Both the position numbers and the translations under genes were made by a program. The notes beneath the pieces are model-generated. The model saw only the letters and a list, made by a program, of their open reading frames with translations, was not told the DNA's origin and did not search any database. Positions 16,862 through 26,900 of a stretch of 44,891 nucleotides of DNA are shown here, one piece after another (the stretch's first letter is position 1; every line of letters begins with the position of its first letter). The stretch is from Chlamydiota bacterium. Its GTDB lineage: Bacteria; Chlamydiota; Chlamydiia; Chlamydiales; Parachlamydiaceae. The stretch covers positions 1 to 44,891 of the forward strand of contig JABDFJ010000014.1 in NCBI GenBank assembly GCA_013286645.1, written 5' to 3'.

Positions 16862-19162
16862 ATGGTTGATCGTATGTGGATTCGTCGTATCCTGCTTTTG
16901 TTGATTGTCTATGCGCTCTACCTATGGACATGGAATAGTGCTTTTGGCGAAATCACCAAGGTTGACGCTGCGCGAATCGTGCTTAAAGGTCATCTGAGCA
17001 AACAAACATTGGAAGATGCTTCACGCCATTTAGAACAATTGTCTGCTGAACAGCTGTTAGTCATCACCGTGAATTCAAATTCGGGCGATCTGATAGCAGC
17101 TTTTGAGTTGGCTAGAAAAATTTATGAAATCAAGACAGAGAAGCATAATTCTGTGGTGGTCTATATCGATGATAATGCCATCGGGCCTGCGGCGCTCTTT
17201 CCGTTTTTGGCCGACGAATTAGACATTTCTCTTTTCATGGCTTGGGGTGATGTGCGACTGGGCAATGAGAAAATCTTGCCCATCAATATCTTGCGCAATC
17301 GCGTGACAAGCTTGATTATGCCTTCACAGCCACATGCGGAAAAACTTCGTCTTCTAGCTGCTGGCATGTGCGACCCTGGTGTACGCATCGTCACAGATCG
17401 CGATCACAACTGGCACCTAGCGAATGAAGGGGAAGATCTTGCCGCTGCCAACGTAAAATCCAAAGATGAAGCTTTAGTTGTTAATCATAATCAGCTTAAA
17501 GAACTGGGGTTAGTGACCCACATCGTTAGTAGCGATAAGTTTCAAATGCTTTATCCTGTCGGTACGACCGAAACATCTCATGCCGACGCTACTCCTACGC
17601 TGGAAGGGGCTGCCATACCTCCTAAACTACTAATGGATGAGTTGAAGAAGCATATTATTTATAACCCAAATGGTCCCAATACCATCGGTCATATCCTCCT
17701 TGATGACCGCACGGAAGGCATTAACCAAGGCACCTGGCTCTATGTCAAAAAGGCGCTGGAGCACTATAAAGAATCAAAGCCTTGCTTTATCATTTTGGAG
17801 TTGAACACACCCGGGGGCGAAGTTTTTGCTGCCCAAAAGATTTCTGATGCCCTGAAGGACTTCGATACGCAGCAGAACATTCCCGTGGTGGCTTATATCA
17901 ACAACTGGGCGATTTCGGCGGGTGCAATGCTGGCTTATTCTTGCCGTTTCATTGTCACTGCCAAAGATGGCAGTATGGGAGCCGCGGAGCCGATCATTGC
18001 CAATGCTGAGGGCAAGATGGAGACTGCCTCAGAAAAGATTAACTCGGCGCTACGCGCCGATTTTGCCAACCGCGCGCGTTTTTTTGACCGCGACCCATTG
18101 CTTGCCGAAGCAATGGTGGATAAAGACATGATCCTCGTGCAACGCCATGGGAAGGTAGTAAAACTTACTTCGGACGCACAGATACACTCAGAAGGCACAG
18201 ATCCCGATCTCGTCATCTCAGCCAAAGGCAAGCTCTTAACCCTTGATGCCCAGCAGATGATTGAATACGGTGTGGCAGACTTGATAGTTCCACCCCAAAA
18301 AACTGAAGCCATTACGGCCGAAGAAAAGGAAAGTGGCAAGTGGCCGGCGCAAAAGACGAGCCTATTCCATCAGCCCTTTTTTGCGGAGATTCCACATGCC
18401 ACCATCGATGCCTATCGCATGGATTGGAAGATGCGCTTCTTTGCTTTGCTTGCTTCCCCCGCAGTATCCTCTTTGCTCTTTCTAGGACTAATGGTAGGCT
18501 TATACTTTGAATTTAGCACCCCAGGTTTTGGTGTCGCCGGTACGTTAGCCGTGACTTGTCTGTTTTTGATCATCTTGTCGAGTTTCTCACTCGAAATAGC
18601 CAATTGGTTAGAGCTTATTTTGCTACTCGTCGGCATGGGGGTCATCCTGGTTGAACTTTTTGTGTTGCCCACCTTTGGCTTGTTGGGATTTATTGGCGTT
18701 ATCCTATTCCTTGTAGGTCTTTTTGGGATGATGCTGCCGGGTATCGGTTCCATTTCCTTTGAATTCGATACTAAAACGCTCAATGCGGCGGGATATGTCT
18801 TCTTCGAACGTTTGGCGTGGTTATGTGGTACACTAGTATTTGCCTTTATCTTGATCGCTTTGCTCGCCCGCTATGTCACACCCTCATTCTCTGGGTTCAA
18901 CCGTTTCGTGCTCAAAGGCAATGAACAAACAGGATTTATTGCCGGCGACAACCCTACCCATCTGCCGCAGCCCGGCTCTATTGGAGAAGCCGCAGCGACA
19001 TTGCGTCCTGCTGGTAAAGTCGCTATTGGCGACCAGCTGTACGATGCGATTAGCGACGGCTCCTTTATTGAAAAAGGGACCCCTATTATCGTCGTCAAGC
19101 TCGATGGTAGCACCATCGTAGTGGCGGCACACGCATCTTCTAAGCAAGAGGTATCCTCATGA
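16862..19162 (+). CDS. nfeD: Long NfeD-type membrane serine protease (ClpP-like)
   Basis: This is a protein of about 766 residues. It has an N-terminal signal or anchor (MWIRRILLLLIVYALYLWTW), a diverged ClpP-like repeat (about residues 35-220), and a second ClpP-like domain (about 265-460) with LNTPGGEVFAAQKISDAL and the nucleophile region NNWAISAGAMLAYSC. Hydrophobic helices follow (about 515-690), then a C-terminal NfeD OB-fold (GSIGEAAATLRPAGKVAIGDQLYDA). The second domain serine looks intact; the first lacks it. Long NfeD proteins act at the membrane with flotillin-like partners. The downstream short nfeD (ATGA overlap) and floA confirm the pairing. The frame opens at 16829; the ATG at 16862 follows AAGGATTGAG and starts nearer the hydrophobic segment. 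Confidence 0.85.
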   Translation: MVDRMWIRRILLLLIVYALYLWTWNSAFGEITKVDAARIVLKGHLSKQTLEDASRHLEQLSAEQLLVITVNSNSGDLIAAFELARKIYEIKTEKHNSVVVYIDDNAIGPAALFPFLADELDISLFMAWGDVRLGNEKILPINILRNRVTSLIMPSQPHAEKLRLLAAGMCDPGVRIVTDRDHNWHLANEGEDLAAANVKSKDEALVVNHNQLKELGLVTHIVSSDKFQMLYPVGTTETSHADATPTLEGAAIPPKLLMDELKKHIIYNPNGPNTIGHILLDDRTEGINQGTWLYVKKALEHYKESKPCFIILELNTPGGEVFAAQKISDALKDFDTQQNIPVVAYINNWAISAGAMLAYSCRFIVTAKDGSMGAAEPIIANAEGKMETASEKINSALRADFANRARFFDRDPLLAEAMVDKDMILVQRHGKVVKLTSDAQIHSEGTDPDLVISAKGKLLTLDAQQMIEYGVADLIVPPQKTEAITAEEKESGKWPAQKTSLFHQPFFAEIPHATIDAYRMDWKMRFFALLASPAVSSLLFLGLMVGLYFEFSTPGFGVAGTLAVTCLFLIILSSFSLEIANWLELILLLVGMGVILVELFVLPTFGLLGFIGVILFLVGLFGMMLPGIGSISFEFDTKTLNAAGYVFFERLAWLCGTLVFAFILIALLARYVTPSFSGFNRFVLKGNEQTGFIAGDNPTHLPQPGSIGEAAATLRPAGKVAIGDQLYDAISDGSFIEKGTPIIVVKLDGSTIVVAAHASSKQEVSS

Positions 19163-19638
19163 CACCATGGCTTTTGCTGCTCATTGGCTTATTGCTAATT
19201 TTCTTTGAGTTTTATCTCCCCGGCGCTATCTTGGGAATTGGTGGCGGCATCCTGGTTTTTATTAGCATCATTGTTTTTGCTATGCAGGCCCAATCGCCCT
19301 TGATGATTGCCGCCTATGTAATTGGCGTGGGCGTGCTGCTCACAGGGTTGATTAAATTCGCTTTGTGGCGCATACGGACAGCCAAACCTAGCCGTAGCAT
19401 CTATTCTGCGGATGCACAAGTGGGCTTTCAGGCTTCCTCATTCGATACAACGCTCGTTGGTAAGCAGGGGACTGTGGTGACAGATTTGAAACCTGGTGGA
19501 CACATTGTTGTTGAGGGAAAGCGCGTGCAAGCTATATCACAAAGTGGTTATTTGACTAAAGGCACCGAAGTTATTGTTATTGGCGGCCAAGAAGAGAGCC
19601 TTATTGTAAAACCTGTTAAGAAGGAAACACACACATGA
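19159..19638 (+). CDS. Short NfeD-like membrane protein
   Basis: This 159-residue protein starts with two to three hydrophobic helices (residues 3-72: [30 protein letters not shown]...). The C-terminal OB-type NfeD domain (about 95-155) has [31 protein letters not shown]. It overlaps nfeD by 4 bp upstream and floA by 4 bp downstream. Short NfeD proteins usually assist a flotillin. Having a long and a short NfeD both next to floA suggests a membrane-microdomain quality-control unit, which is inference. Confidence 0.85.
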   Translation: MTPWLLLLIGLLLIFFEFYLPGAILGIGGGILVFISIIVFAMQAQSPLMIAAYVIGVGVLLTGLIKFALWRIRTAKPSRSIYSADAQVGFQASSFDTTLVGKQGTVVTDLKPGGHIVVEGKRVQAISQSGYLTKGTEVIVIGGQEESLIVKPVKKETHT

Positions 19639-20666
19639 ATTATCCCTTGTTATTTGCAGAAATTGGCATGGAATTTTACTTCCTTTTTGTCATTCTGGCG
19701 ATCGTCGTCCTCATTTTGTTGAGCATCCTCGGCAAATTCCTGAGTTTGTGGTTTCAAGCTTTTGTTTCAGGGACGCCGATCCCTTTGTTTAATATCATTG
19801 GTATGAGCTTGCGCAAAATTCCACCACGCGTCATCGTCAATGCGCGCATTAATGCCTTTAAAGCAGGTCTAGGACAAATCACCGTTTCCGATCTAGAAAC
19901 GCATTTTCTTGCAGGCGGCCACGTGACTGAAGTGGTAACCGCCTTGATCGCTGCCGATAAAGCCAACATCTCCTTAGATTGGCGCCGCGCCACAGCTATC
20001 GATTTGGCCGGTCGCGATCTACGTGATGCCGTGCAGACGTCAGTGAATCCTAAGGTCATCGACTGCCCAAGCCATGGAGGATACATCACAGGGGTGGCCA
20101 AGGACGGCATCCAGATCAATGTGCGCGCTCGTGTGACGGTGCGCACAAACATCGCCCAGCTCGTGGGTGGGGCTACCGAAGAAACCATCATTGCCCGCGT
20201 GGGTGAAGGCATTGTAAGCGCCATAGGTGGCTCTGAAACACATCTGCATGTACTAGAATCTCCACAGCGCATCTCAAAGCTTGTCTTAGAGAAAGGTTTG
20301 GATTCATCAACAGCGTTCCTTATTTTATCCATCGACATCGTGGAAATGAATCTCGGTGAAAACATCGGTGCTAAATTGCGCGCTGATAAAGCTGAATCGG
20401 ATAAACGCATTGCCCAAGCTGAAGCTGAAAAGCGCCGTGCTATGGCCGTGGCAATGGAACAAGAAAATTTGGCTAAAGTGCAAGATATGAAGGCTAAATT
20501 GATCGAAGCACAAGCACAAGTCCCACAAGCGATGGCAGAAGCTTTCCGTAGCGGAAAATTAGGTATCATGGATTACTGGCGCATCCAGAATATGCAGGCC
20601 GATACAGAGATGCGCAGCGCGATAGCTCGTCCAGAAGATGATATCAAGCGTGGTGGTGCTCATTAG
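19635..20666 (+). CDS. floA: Flotillin-like protein FloA
   Basis: This 343-residue protein has a hydrophobic N-terminal hairpin (about residues 8-40), then an SPFH/FloA domain. Recognisable stretches are [70 protein letters not shown] and [30 protein letters not shown]. An Ala/Glu/Lys-rich coiled coil (about 255-305, [17 protein letters not shown]) precedes the end. Length is typical of FloA (about 330). FloA scaffolds membrane domains and associates with NfeD proteases. The start has AAGGAA upstream and overlaps the short nfeD stop. Confidence 0.93.
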   Translation: MNYPLLFAEIGMEFYFLFVILAIVVLILLSILGKFLSLWFQAFVSGTPIPLFNIIGMSLRKIPPRVIVNARINAFKAGLGQITVSDLETHFLAGGHVTEVVTALIAADKANISLDWRRATAIDLAGRDLRDAVQTSVNPKVIDCPSHGGYITGVAKDGIQINVRARVTVRTNIAQLVGGATEETIIARVGEGIVSAIGGSETHLHVLESPQRISKLVLEKGLDSSTAFLILSIDIVEMNLGENIGAKLRADKAESDKRIAQAEAEKRRAMAVAMEQENLAKVQDMKAKLIEAQAQVPQAMAEAFRSGKLGIMDYWRIQNMQADTEMRSAIARPEDDIKRGGAH

Positions 20667-20687
20667 TCTGCTAGCACTACCAAAATT

Positions 20688-20719
20688 CGTGCCCGTGTGC
20701 GTGCCCGTGCCCGTGCCCG
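20688..20719. repeat. GTGCCC tandem repeat
   Basis: About five 6-bp units of the form CGTGCC, one degenerate (GTGTGC), lie between floA and the next gene. This is the shortest-period member of the intergenic repeat class in this window. Confidence 0.7.
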
Positions 20720-20759
20720 AATGAAACGTGTTGAATAAAACATAGTGGAAAAGTTAAAA

Positions 20760-21329
20760 ATGGATTTGTCGGATTATATCGGTGTTGTTGTTAGCGTGGT
20801 TTTTATGCTTTTTATCTTCATAAAAAAAGCTAACGAAGAGCGGTCACGTCGTAAAAATCCCCAACTCTATGCGCAGCAGCAACAACGCAAGCAACAAGCC
20901 CTAAAAGACTTTTATGCTTCACTAGAGCATGAGGCCGATGAAGACGAACTAGAGGAGGATTTGGACGCCGATGAGAGACCTCTCCAGCGCGTTAGATCCA
21001 ATCTAGCACCTTCTAAAAGTAAGCTCAAGCCGCCTCCAATGCCAGCTCCAGTGCAGCGTCCACCGCAAAAGGCTTTTCAACACCAAAACGATGCTCATAC
21101 AGCACATCACTTTGCCTATAGCTACGGACAACAAAGCACTAAAGCGCCAGGCGATAAATTTGGGGATGCACCGGCCTACGAAGTGATTCGCGATCGCAAA
21201 GATTCGCGTGGTGGACGGCTGATCCATAAGCTTGCCAGCCGGCGTGATATGCTAATTTTTCGGGAAATTTTCGATAAACCCCTAGCTCTACGTGACCTGC
21301 CTGATGTGCAAGAAAATCATCGAGAGTAA
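20760..21329 (+). CDS. Single-pass membrane protein with charged tail
   Basis: This is a protein of about 189 residues. One N-terminal helix (about residues 5-22, YIGVVVSVVFMLFIFIKK) is followed by a basic stretch, a Gln/Lys coiled segment (QQQQRKQQALKDF), an acidic run (EADEDELEEDLDADE) and a Pro/Gln/His-rich linker. The C-terminal part (RLIHKLASRRDMLIFREIFDKPLALRD) looks conserved and helical. The ATG at 20760 follows GGAAAAG; a GTG lies at 20745. It follows floA and overlaps yggS, so it is likely part of the operon and could be a FloA/NfeD partner. No family was recognised. Confidence 0.7.
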   Translation: MDLSDYIGVVVSVVFMLFIFIKKANEERSRRKNPQLYAQQQQRKQQALKDFYASLEHEADEDELEEDLDADERPLQRVRSNLAPSKSKLKPPPMPAPVQRPPQKAFQHQNDAHTAHHFAYSYGQQSTKAPGDKFGDAPAYEVIRDRKDSRGGRLIHKLASRRDMLIFREIFDKPLALRDLPDVQENHRE

Positions 21330-21993
21330 TTACAGCCGCATCCAGCAATCTATTGCTGCTGCCGCTGAGAAATGTGGACGTCAGCCTGGGGATATTAAAC
21401 TCATCGCTGTCACAAAAACAGTCGGCTGGCCTGAGGCTAACGTCCTCTACGATATGGGACAGCGTGATTTTGGGGAAAATCGGCTACACCAAGCTTTTGA
21501 AAAAATGGCAGTAGCCCCCCAGGACTGTGCTTGGCATCTGATTGGCACTTTGCAAAGCAACAAAGTAGCGAAAGCGATTGGGCACTTTCCTTTGATCCAC
21601 TCCGTCGATTCACTTGCCTTAGCGCAAAAAATATCACAACAAAGCCAAAAGGCTAATCTGACTACTTCCATATTGCTGCAAGTCAATACTTCAGGCGAGA
21701 TATCTAAACATGGCATGACGCCTCAGGAATGCAGACACAATTTTGAACAGATTGCTCAATTGCCTGCACTCTCTATTCAAGGGCTCATGACCATGGCCCC
21801 TTTTAGCAGTGATGAGAAGTTGGTGCGCTCGTGCTTTGCTGGACTACGGCAGCTACGCGATGCTTTGCGCGTGGTTAGTAATCATCAGAAGCTATTACCC
21901 CACCTTTCGATGGGGATGTCACATGATTTCCAATGGGCTATTGCTGAAGGTGCTACAATTGTGCGCATAGGCACAGCTCTATTTTCACCTTAA
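21292..21993 (+). CDS. yggS: PLP homeostasis protein, YggS/PLPBP family
   Basis: This 233-residue, single-domain alanine-racemase-like TIM barrel has no catalytic partner domain. The PLP lysine lies in KLIAVTKTVG, and FGENRLHQAFEKM, WHLIGTLQSNKV, LLQVNTSGEISKHG, GLMTMAPFS and LSMGMSHDFQWAIAEGATIVRIGTALF are all family signatures. It binds PLP and buffers free cofactor in the cytoplasm. Its start lies within the preceding gene (38-nt overlap) with no obvious ribosome site, suggesting coupling; an alternative ATG is at 21304. The stop overlaps the convergent DUF4389 gene by 4 bp. Confidence 0.93.
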   Translation: MTCLMCKKIIESNYSRIQQSIAAAAEKCGRQPGDIKLIAVTKTVGWPEANVLYDMGQRDFGENRLHQAFEKMAVAPQDCAWHLIGTLQSNKVAKAIGHFPLIHSVDSLALAQKISQQSQKANLTTSILLQVNTSGEISKHGMTPQECRHNFEQIAQLPALSIQGLMTMAPFSSDEKLVRSCFAGLRQLRDALRVVSNHQKLLPHLSMGMSHDFQWAIAEGATIVRIGTALFSP

Positions 21994-22655
21994 GGATCAA
22001 ATTTAAAAGGTGGGTATTCATCCGTGATCAGCAAAAATGCATAAGCGTTTACACGTAAGGACCATCTGCAATATCCCACAATGAAATCAAATATAGCTTT
22101 AGGGTAGCGGCCAGTAAAAAGAATGGCAAACCACGCGCATATGACCAACAACGCTACAACAAAGAACAATACAAATAGCACAATAAAATGCGGGATGGCT
22201 AAAAACCATTTCACTAATGGCATTCCCCGGTTTAGCTGTTTGGCATTAGGATAAACTAAATTTACATGCACAGCTTGCTCTTCGTCCGTCGATGGATATT
22301 CATCGCGTAGCAAAAACATGTAACTCATAACGCGAAACTGAAAGCGCGTATACTCGAGATTCCAATTGAACCACCAGCGGGGATACTTTTGCCTAAACAA
22401 GATCATGAGGAGTGGCGCAAAGAACACCACGCCTTGTCCAGCAATCACCACTTGACCAAAGTATTGCACGTTGGCCGTTCCTCCTGTCAAAATGGCTAGT
22501 AATAACAAGATAGGTATGACCGTAAACAACCTAAAAAATGTGGTCAGCTTGTCAAGCCTTTGTGGATAGTCCACATCAAAGCTCGCTGGATACGAAGTTA
22601 TCGGATTGGTTGAGGTGGTTGGGGGCAGTGTATCCATTGGTGTTTGTGATTCCAT
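21990..22655 (-). CDS. DUF4389 membrane protein
   Basis: This 221-residue protein has a hydrophilic Pro/Thr-rich N-terminus followed by a DUF4389-like core. It contains YPASFDVDYPQRLDKLTTFFRLFTVIPILLLL, FRQKYPRWWFNWNLEYTRFQFRVMSYMFLLRDEYP and a second, repeat-like ILFTGRYPKAIFDFIVGYCRWSLRVNAYAFLLITDEYPPF. About four helices are expected. GGGAGG upstream fixes the ATG at 22655 rather than 22682. The function of the family is unknown. It is monocistronic and separated from the next gene by a T-rich, AT-rich stretch. Confidence 0.8.
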   Translation of the reverse strand: MESQTPMDTLPPTTSTNPITSYPASFDVDYPQRLDKLTTFFRLFTVIPILLLLAILTGGTANVQYFGQVVIAGQGVVFFAPLLMILFRQKYPRWWFNWNLEYTRFQFRVMSYMFLLRDEYPSTDEEQAVHVNLVYPNAKQLNRGMPLVKWFLAIPHFIVLFVLFFVVALLVICAWFAILFTGRYPKAIFDFIVGYCRWSLRVNAYAFLLITDEYPPFKFDP

Positions 22656-22830
22656 AAGAACCTCCCGGTTTCTATATATCATACTAAATAATATTTTAAT
22701 TAATCGTCAATTTTTACTTTTATATTTGATTTTATGGTTGCTGTTTTGTTTTTTATTGTTGCTTGCTATTTTATTGTGTGATAAATTTATTTACTTTTTT
22801 CTTATTGAATCTATTATCTAAGGTTTAACT

Positions 22831-23706
22831 ATGTCAGCTTTGACTACATTAGCTTCTAATAGCTGTTCAGCAGCGCATCTAAACAGCAGCACAACTCCAG
22901 CGAGCAGCTCAACGTCAAGCACAACAACACTAAGTCAGTCTGCTGGATCTTCATCTTCATCCTCAAGTTCATCCCATTTAGATTCAAGTGTGCAAAGTGT
23001 AAGCACAGCAGCATTAACGAGTTCTTCTATGGCTACAAGCACAGCGTCGACTGCAGGATCAAAAAAACGCAAAATAGCTAGTCTGAAGAACGATGAAAGC
23101 CAGCAAAATCCAGAAGTTGATCCAAGACTGCTAATCGCTATAAATGCTTTGCAAAACGAGGTATTTGGGCAAGCCATGCCTCCTATAGTGACAACGGAGA
23201 ATGCAATCAAACTTTTAGGTTACGCGAAGCAACAAATCCACGCTTTTAGAGCTAAGTACTCTGAATGTTCAAATTCCTATAATGCGGCTTTAACAGCAAA
23301 TGGAGAACTCGCAGTTGAATTGGAGCGAACAAGTAGTGAAAATGAGCATTTGAAACAACAATTGATGAATCTCAATCGACTTCATGTACTCAACGAAGCG
23401 ATGATTCCGCAGTTGGAAATAAGAGATCAACAACGACAAGAACTTCAAGGGATGCAACGCAGAAATTGTGCGACATTAACCCCAAGTCACGTAGCGGTAT
23501 ATGTTAACGGGCAACATCAGTCACAATTAACACCTGTTGGGACACACACACATATCCATATAGAAATGTCACCTGCCAATCATGTAGCTCCATTTTCACC
23601 TGCTGTATCAAGCAACGGCTCTAGCGCACAATACAGTCTAGGTTCATCTACAGCTTATCAACAAGGGTTTGCTCATCCACAATTGTCAGTACAGCCTCAA
23701 AGATAA
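22831..23706 (+). CDS. Ser/Thr-rich coiled-coil protein with KKRK patch
   Basis: This 291-residue protein has no recognised family. Residues 1 to about 73 are almost entirely Ser, Thr and Ala, with a long Ser run. Then comes GSKKRKIASLKN, which resembles a monopartite nuclear localisation signal. Residues about 90-210 are helical and probably coiled coil (ALTANGELAVELERTSSENEHLKQQLM). The C-terminus is Ser/Gln/Pro-rich. AAGG lies upstream of the ATG. The AT-rich leader and low-complexity composition differ from neighbouring housekeeping genes. A secreted effector aimed at the host nucleus is a reasonable hypothesis; no secretion signal can be proven from sequence. Confidence 0.65.
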   Translation: MSALTTLASNSCSAAHLNSSTTPASSSTSSTTTLSQSAGSSSSSSSSSHLDSSVQSVSTAALTSSSMATSTASTAGSKKRKIASLKNDESQQNPEVDPRLLIAINALQNEVFGQAMPPIVTTENAIKLLGYAKQQIHAFRAKYSECSNSYNAALTANGELAVELERTSSENEHLKQQLMNLNRLHVLNEAMIPQLEIRDQQRQELQGMQRRNCATLTPSHVAVYVNGQHQSQLTPVGTHTHIHIEMSPANHVAPFSPAVSSNGSSAQYSLGSSTAYQQGFAHPQLSVQPQR

Positions 23707-23718
23707 CACGTTTGTAAA

Positions 23719-23821
23719 GTGGACATGGACTACCTGGACGAACTGGGCGACCCTTTGTCCATATCGTCCATATCGTCCATATCGTCCATATCGTCCATAT
23801 CGTCCATATCGTCCATATCGT
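23719..23821. repeat. GTCCATATC tandem repeat with inverted left arm
   Basis: Seven 9-bp units of GTCCATATC run from 23757 to 23819. They are preceded at 23719-23750 by diverged GGAC units in the opposite sense (GTGGACATGGAC). It lies directly after the Ser/Thr-rich gene and could fold as an imperfect hairpin. Confidence 0.85.
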
Positions 23822-23902
23822 CTAATTTTAACTAATTTATAAATACATTTATTTTAACTATTGATTATAATAAATTCTAGTGATTAGTTTATTTGGTGTG
23901 TT

Positions 23903-26900
23903 ATGCAAAACATTCCTCAATTTAATGATTTAGTTGCACGCTTTACAACTCAATTGCAAAATGCCAAGAATGAGTTAAAGGCTGCTACTAGCGATCAAAC
24001 AACAGCTCATAAAGTCAGTAAGATTGTTAGTGAATTAGCTTATGATCTAGCTCAAATCCAACGCGAAGTCACTCAGCTCACGACTCAATTCAAAGGCAAA
24101 GCTGCCGATTTATCAAAACTCACCGACCAAATCACCGTTTTAGAAGAAAATTTTAATGTCGCCATCCAGGACACAGAGTTAAGTGCTGCCAAGCCAGCCT
24201 TGCAAAAGACATTGAATGAGATTAGCAAAGTCAAAAGTCTGAAGCTGCAGCAACACATGGCAGCTACGTATACTGCTACACAGCCTTCCAAGCTTGAGGC
24301 TAACCTTCTGTCTATTGCTACACAGTTGGAACACCCTAGCTTGGGTAGCGATGTAGAGGGGGAAGTTCGCCACCAATTGGGTTTGCTCTCAGAACTAAAG
24401 ACGTTAAAACAACAAATCATTGAAGGTATCAAGCAAAATCCTGCTTTGCAGTCTTATGTAGATAGAGCAGACGCCCTGATTGCCAAAGCCAAACACAAGT
24501 TAGATGCTTCAGATGTGTCCAAGGCGCTTAGCATCCAAGTGACCAATAAGAAGCAATTGGCCGAAATCCGTGCTAAAGCTCAAGAGAACGCTTTAGCACG
24601 TGTACCTGCAGAGCAAATCACGCGTGAAATCAGCCAAAGCTTGGCCACCTTCGTCGCAACCCAGTATGAAGCGGGTATCGAACATTTAGGTAAGCCCCCT
24701 TGTGACTATTGTTTAGTCGTCTTTGGTTCACTTGCGCGTCAAGAGTCTGGACCCTATCCAGATCTCGATAACATGTTGGTGATCGAGAAAAAGACCCCAG
24801 AAACGCTGAACTATTTTGTCAAATTGAACCAATTTGTGGCAGATAGAATCTATCGTCTGGGTGAAGCGGAGCATTTGGGCAAAGCAGGCTTGCGCTTTTG
24901 TAGCGGCAATATCAACCCCCAATATTTGCGTTATGACTTCCGCTATACGGAAAATCCGCGCGCAGCGTTTGTTTTGGATATTAGTGAGACTGCCGAAACA
25001 TCCCCAACTGCTGATGATAAGAAAATCGCTGAGTTAAGGGGCGACTTGCAAAAAGTCGTGCTCGCACGGGCTAAACTAAAGGCTCAACTTGAGGACCACG
25101 CAACCCCCGAACTTGAGGCAGAGCACAAGCAGTTGCAAGCGCAAGAAGATCAATTAATTAAGGATCTTATCGCCTTAAGTCCGTCTAAAAAGGCCAAAGA
25201 AATTAATGAAAAATATGAGAAATTGAAAAAAATCACTGATGAACTCGATCTGAAGCAAAAAGCCCTGACAAATCCATCCGCTCCCGATCCTGCCCTTGTA
25301 AAAGAAATTGAACAATTGCAAGCGGAACAAAATGAGATGCAGGACGAAATTGAATGCTGTGAAGCGCAAGCTTATGGGGGATTGCGCGAGCTTTTTGTGG
25401 CCCCCACGCCAGATGAACTATCGCTTTTGCCTACGGCTGAAATAGACAAACTTAAAAATAAGATCCAGCAGCAAGATGTAAAATTCATCCGCGGTGTGAT
25501 CAGTGATAGTCTGCCGATTTTAGGCAATACAGCTTTGTATCAACAATACATGCAACTGCGTCAAGCGGCGTCGCCAGCGATGGCTTCCACAGTTAACTCA
25601 ACTGTAACCTCAATGGATGCACAACAACGTGCCATCCAAACCATCAAAGACTATGTCAAAGACTATCTAGAAGAAGTTCCGCTCTTTGCCCCTAACCCCA
25701 TTACAGCCAACGAACTGCCTGAAATTGTCCACGTCAAACATGAGCTGTATCGTTTTCCACAAATTATTGTGGCTAAGCTAGCGGAGCTATGTGGTGTGTC
25801 TCAAACCAACACTTTCGAACGAGTGAGAGCACTATGTGCAAAAGGGGTCTTCGACCCCGATTTCGGCGAACGCTTAATGCAGGCCATGGATCATCTTGTG
25901 AAACTGCGGGTGTTAGCCCAAACAAGCTATGGCGCAGAATCGGAATTAGTCAGCACAGGGGATTGGAATAGCTTTTGTGCGCTTAAAACACGTGCACAAG
26001 ATAAATTGGCTGATATGAAAAGACAGCAAGGTGACCTTGAAAACAATAAAAAAGCCTGCCAAGACGCCATCAAGCAGCTCAAAGCAGCTGTCGACAATGG
26101 AGATAAATCCCAAGAAGCACCTCTTGCAGCCAAAGAGGCGGAATTAAAACGCTTAGAACGCCTTCCTCAAGATATCGAGTTCTTAGAAGATAAGTTTTTG
26201 AAAGAAATTCTGCCAGAACTTGAGAAAAAAGAATTTAAAACCATCGACCCTGACCACCCCCAAGAAAGAATCAAAAATTCCGTGATTCCTGATGCCGAGA
26301 TTAGTATTTTACGTGAACAAACCGTGCCCATTCTACACGAACTTTTTAATCGTGCTGCTAACAGTGTCAAAGGGGATTTTAGAATCGATGCTTTTAAAGA
26401 AAATACAGGTATCGCTCTAGAACCAGATGAAAAGGACTACACCTTTGCCACCTACAATTTAGGCACCAATGTCGGTGACTATGCCAATATCGCTGGATAC
26501 TATGGCGTGAATACCAACGCTTTGACAGAGGCAGAAAATGTGCAGTTGCGGGTGAATATCGAAAAAGCTGCGCAAAGTGCGCAACGCTGTGCGGCCAAAG
26601 CCCTGCCACATGCGGCGGCTGTTTTTGCCTTGCAAGAAGTAGGTCATGCCAATCGCGCTGAAATCATCGAACTTAAAGCCCAAGGCTACCAAATCATTGC
26701 GCCTAAAGGTCGTCATGATACCGCTATTGCCATTGATGCCAAAAAGTATGATGCCATCACAGATTTATCGTTTCAACCCAAAGGGCTTGGCGATGTGGCC
26801 TTAGTAACGGCTATCGATAAACAAACCAAAAAAAAGGTGGCCTTTGCTTCGGTCCATATTGCTGGCTTTCCTTTGGAAGAACCAAACATAACAAGCATGA

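Noticed and set aside
23757-23819. GTCCATATC tandem repeat as a CRISPR array or origin iterons
   Set aside because: Units are contiguous without spacers, and no dnaA, rep or cas gene is nearby.
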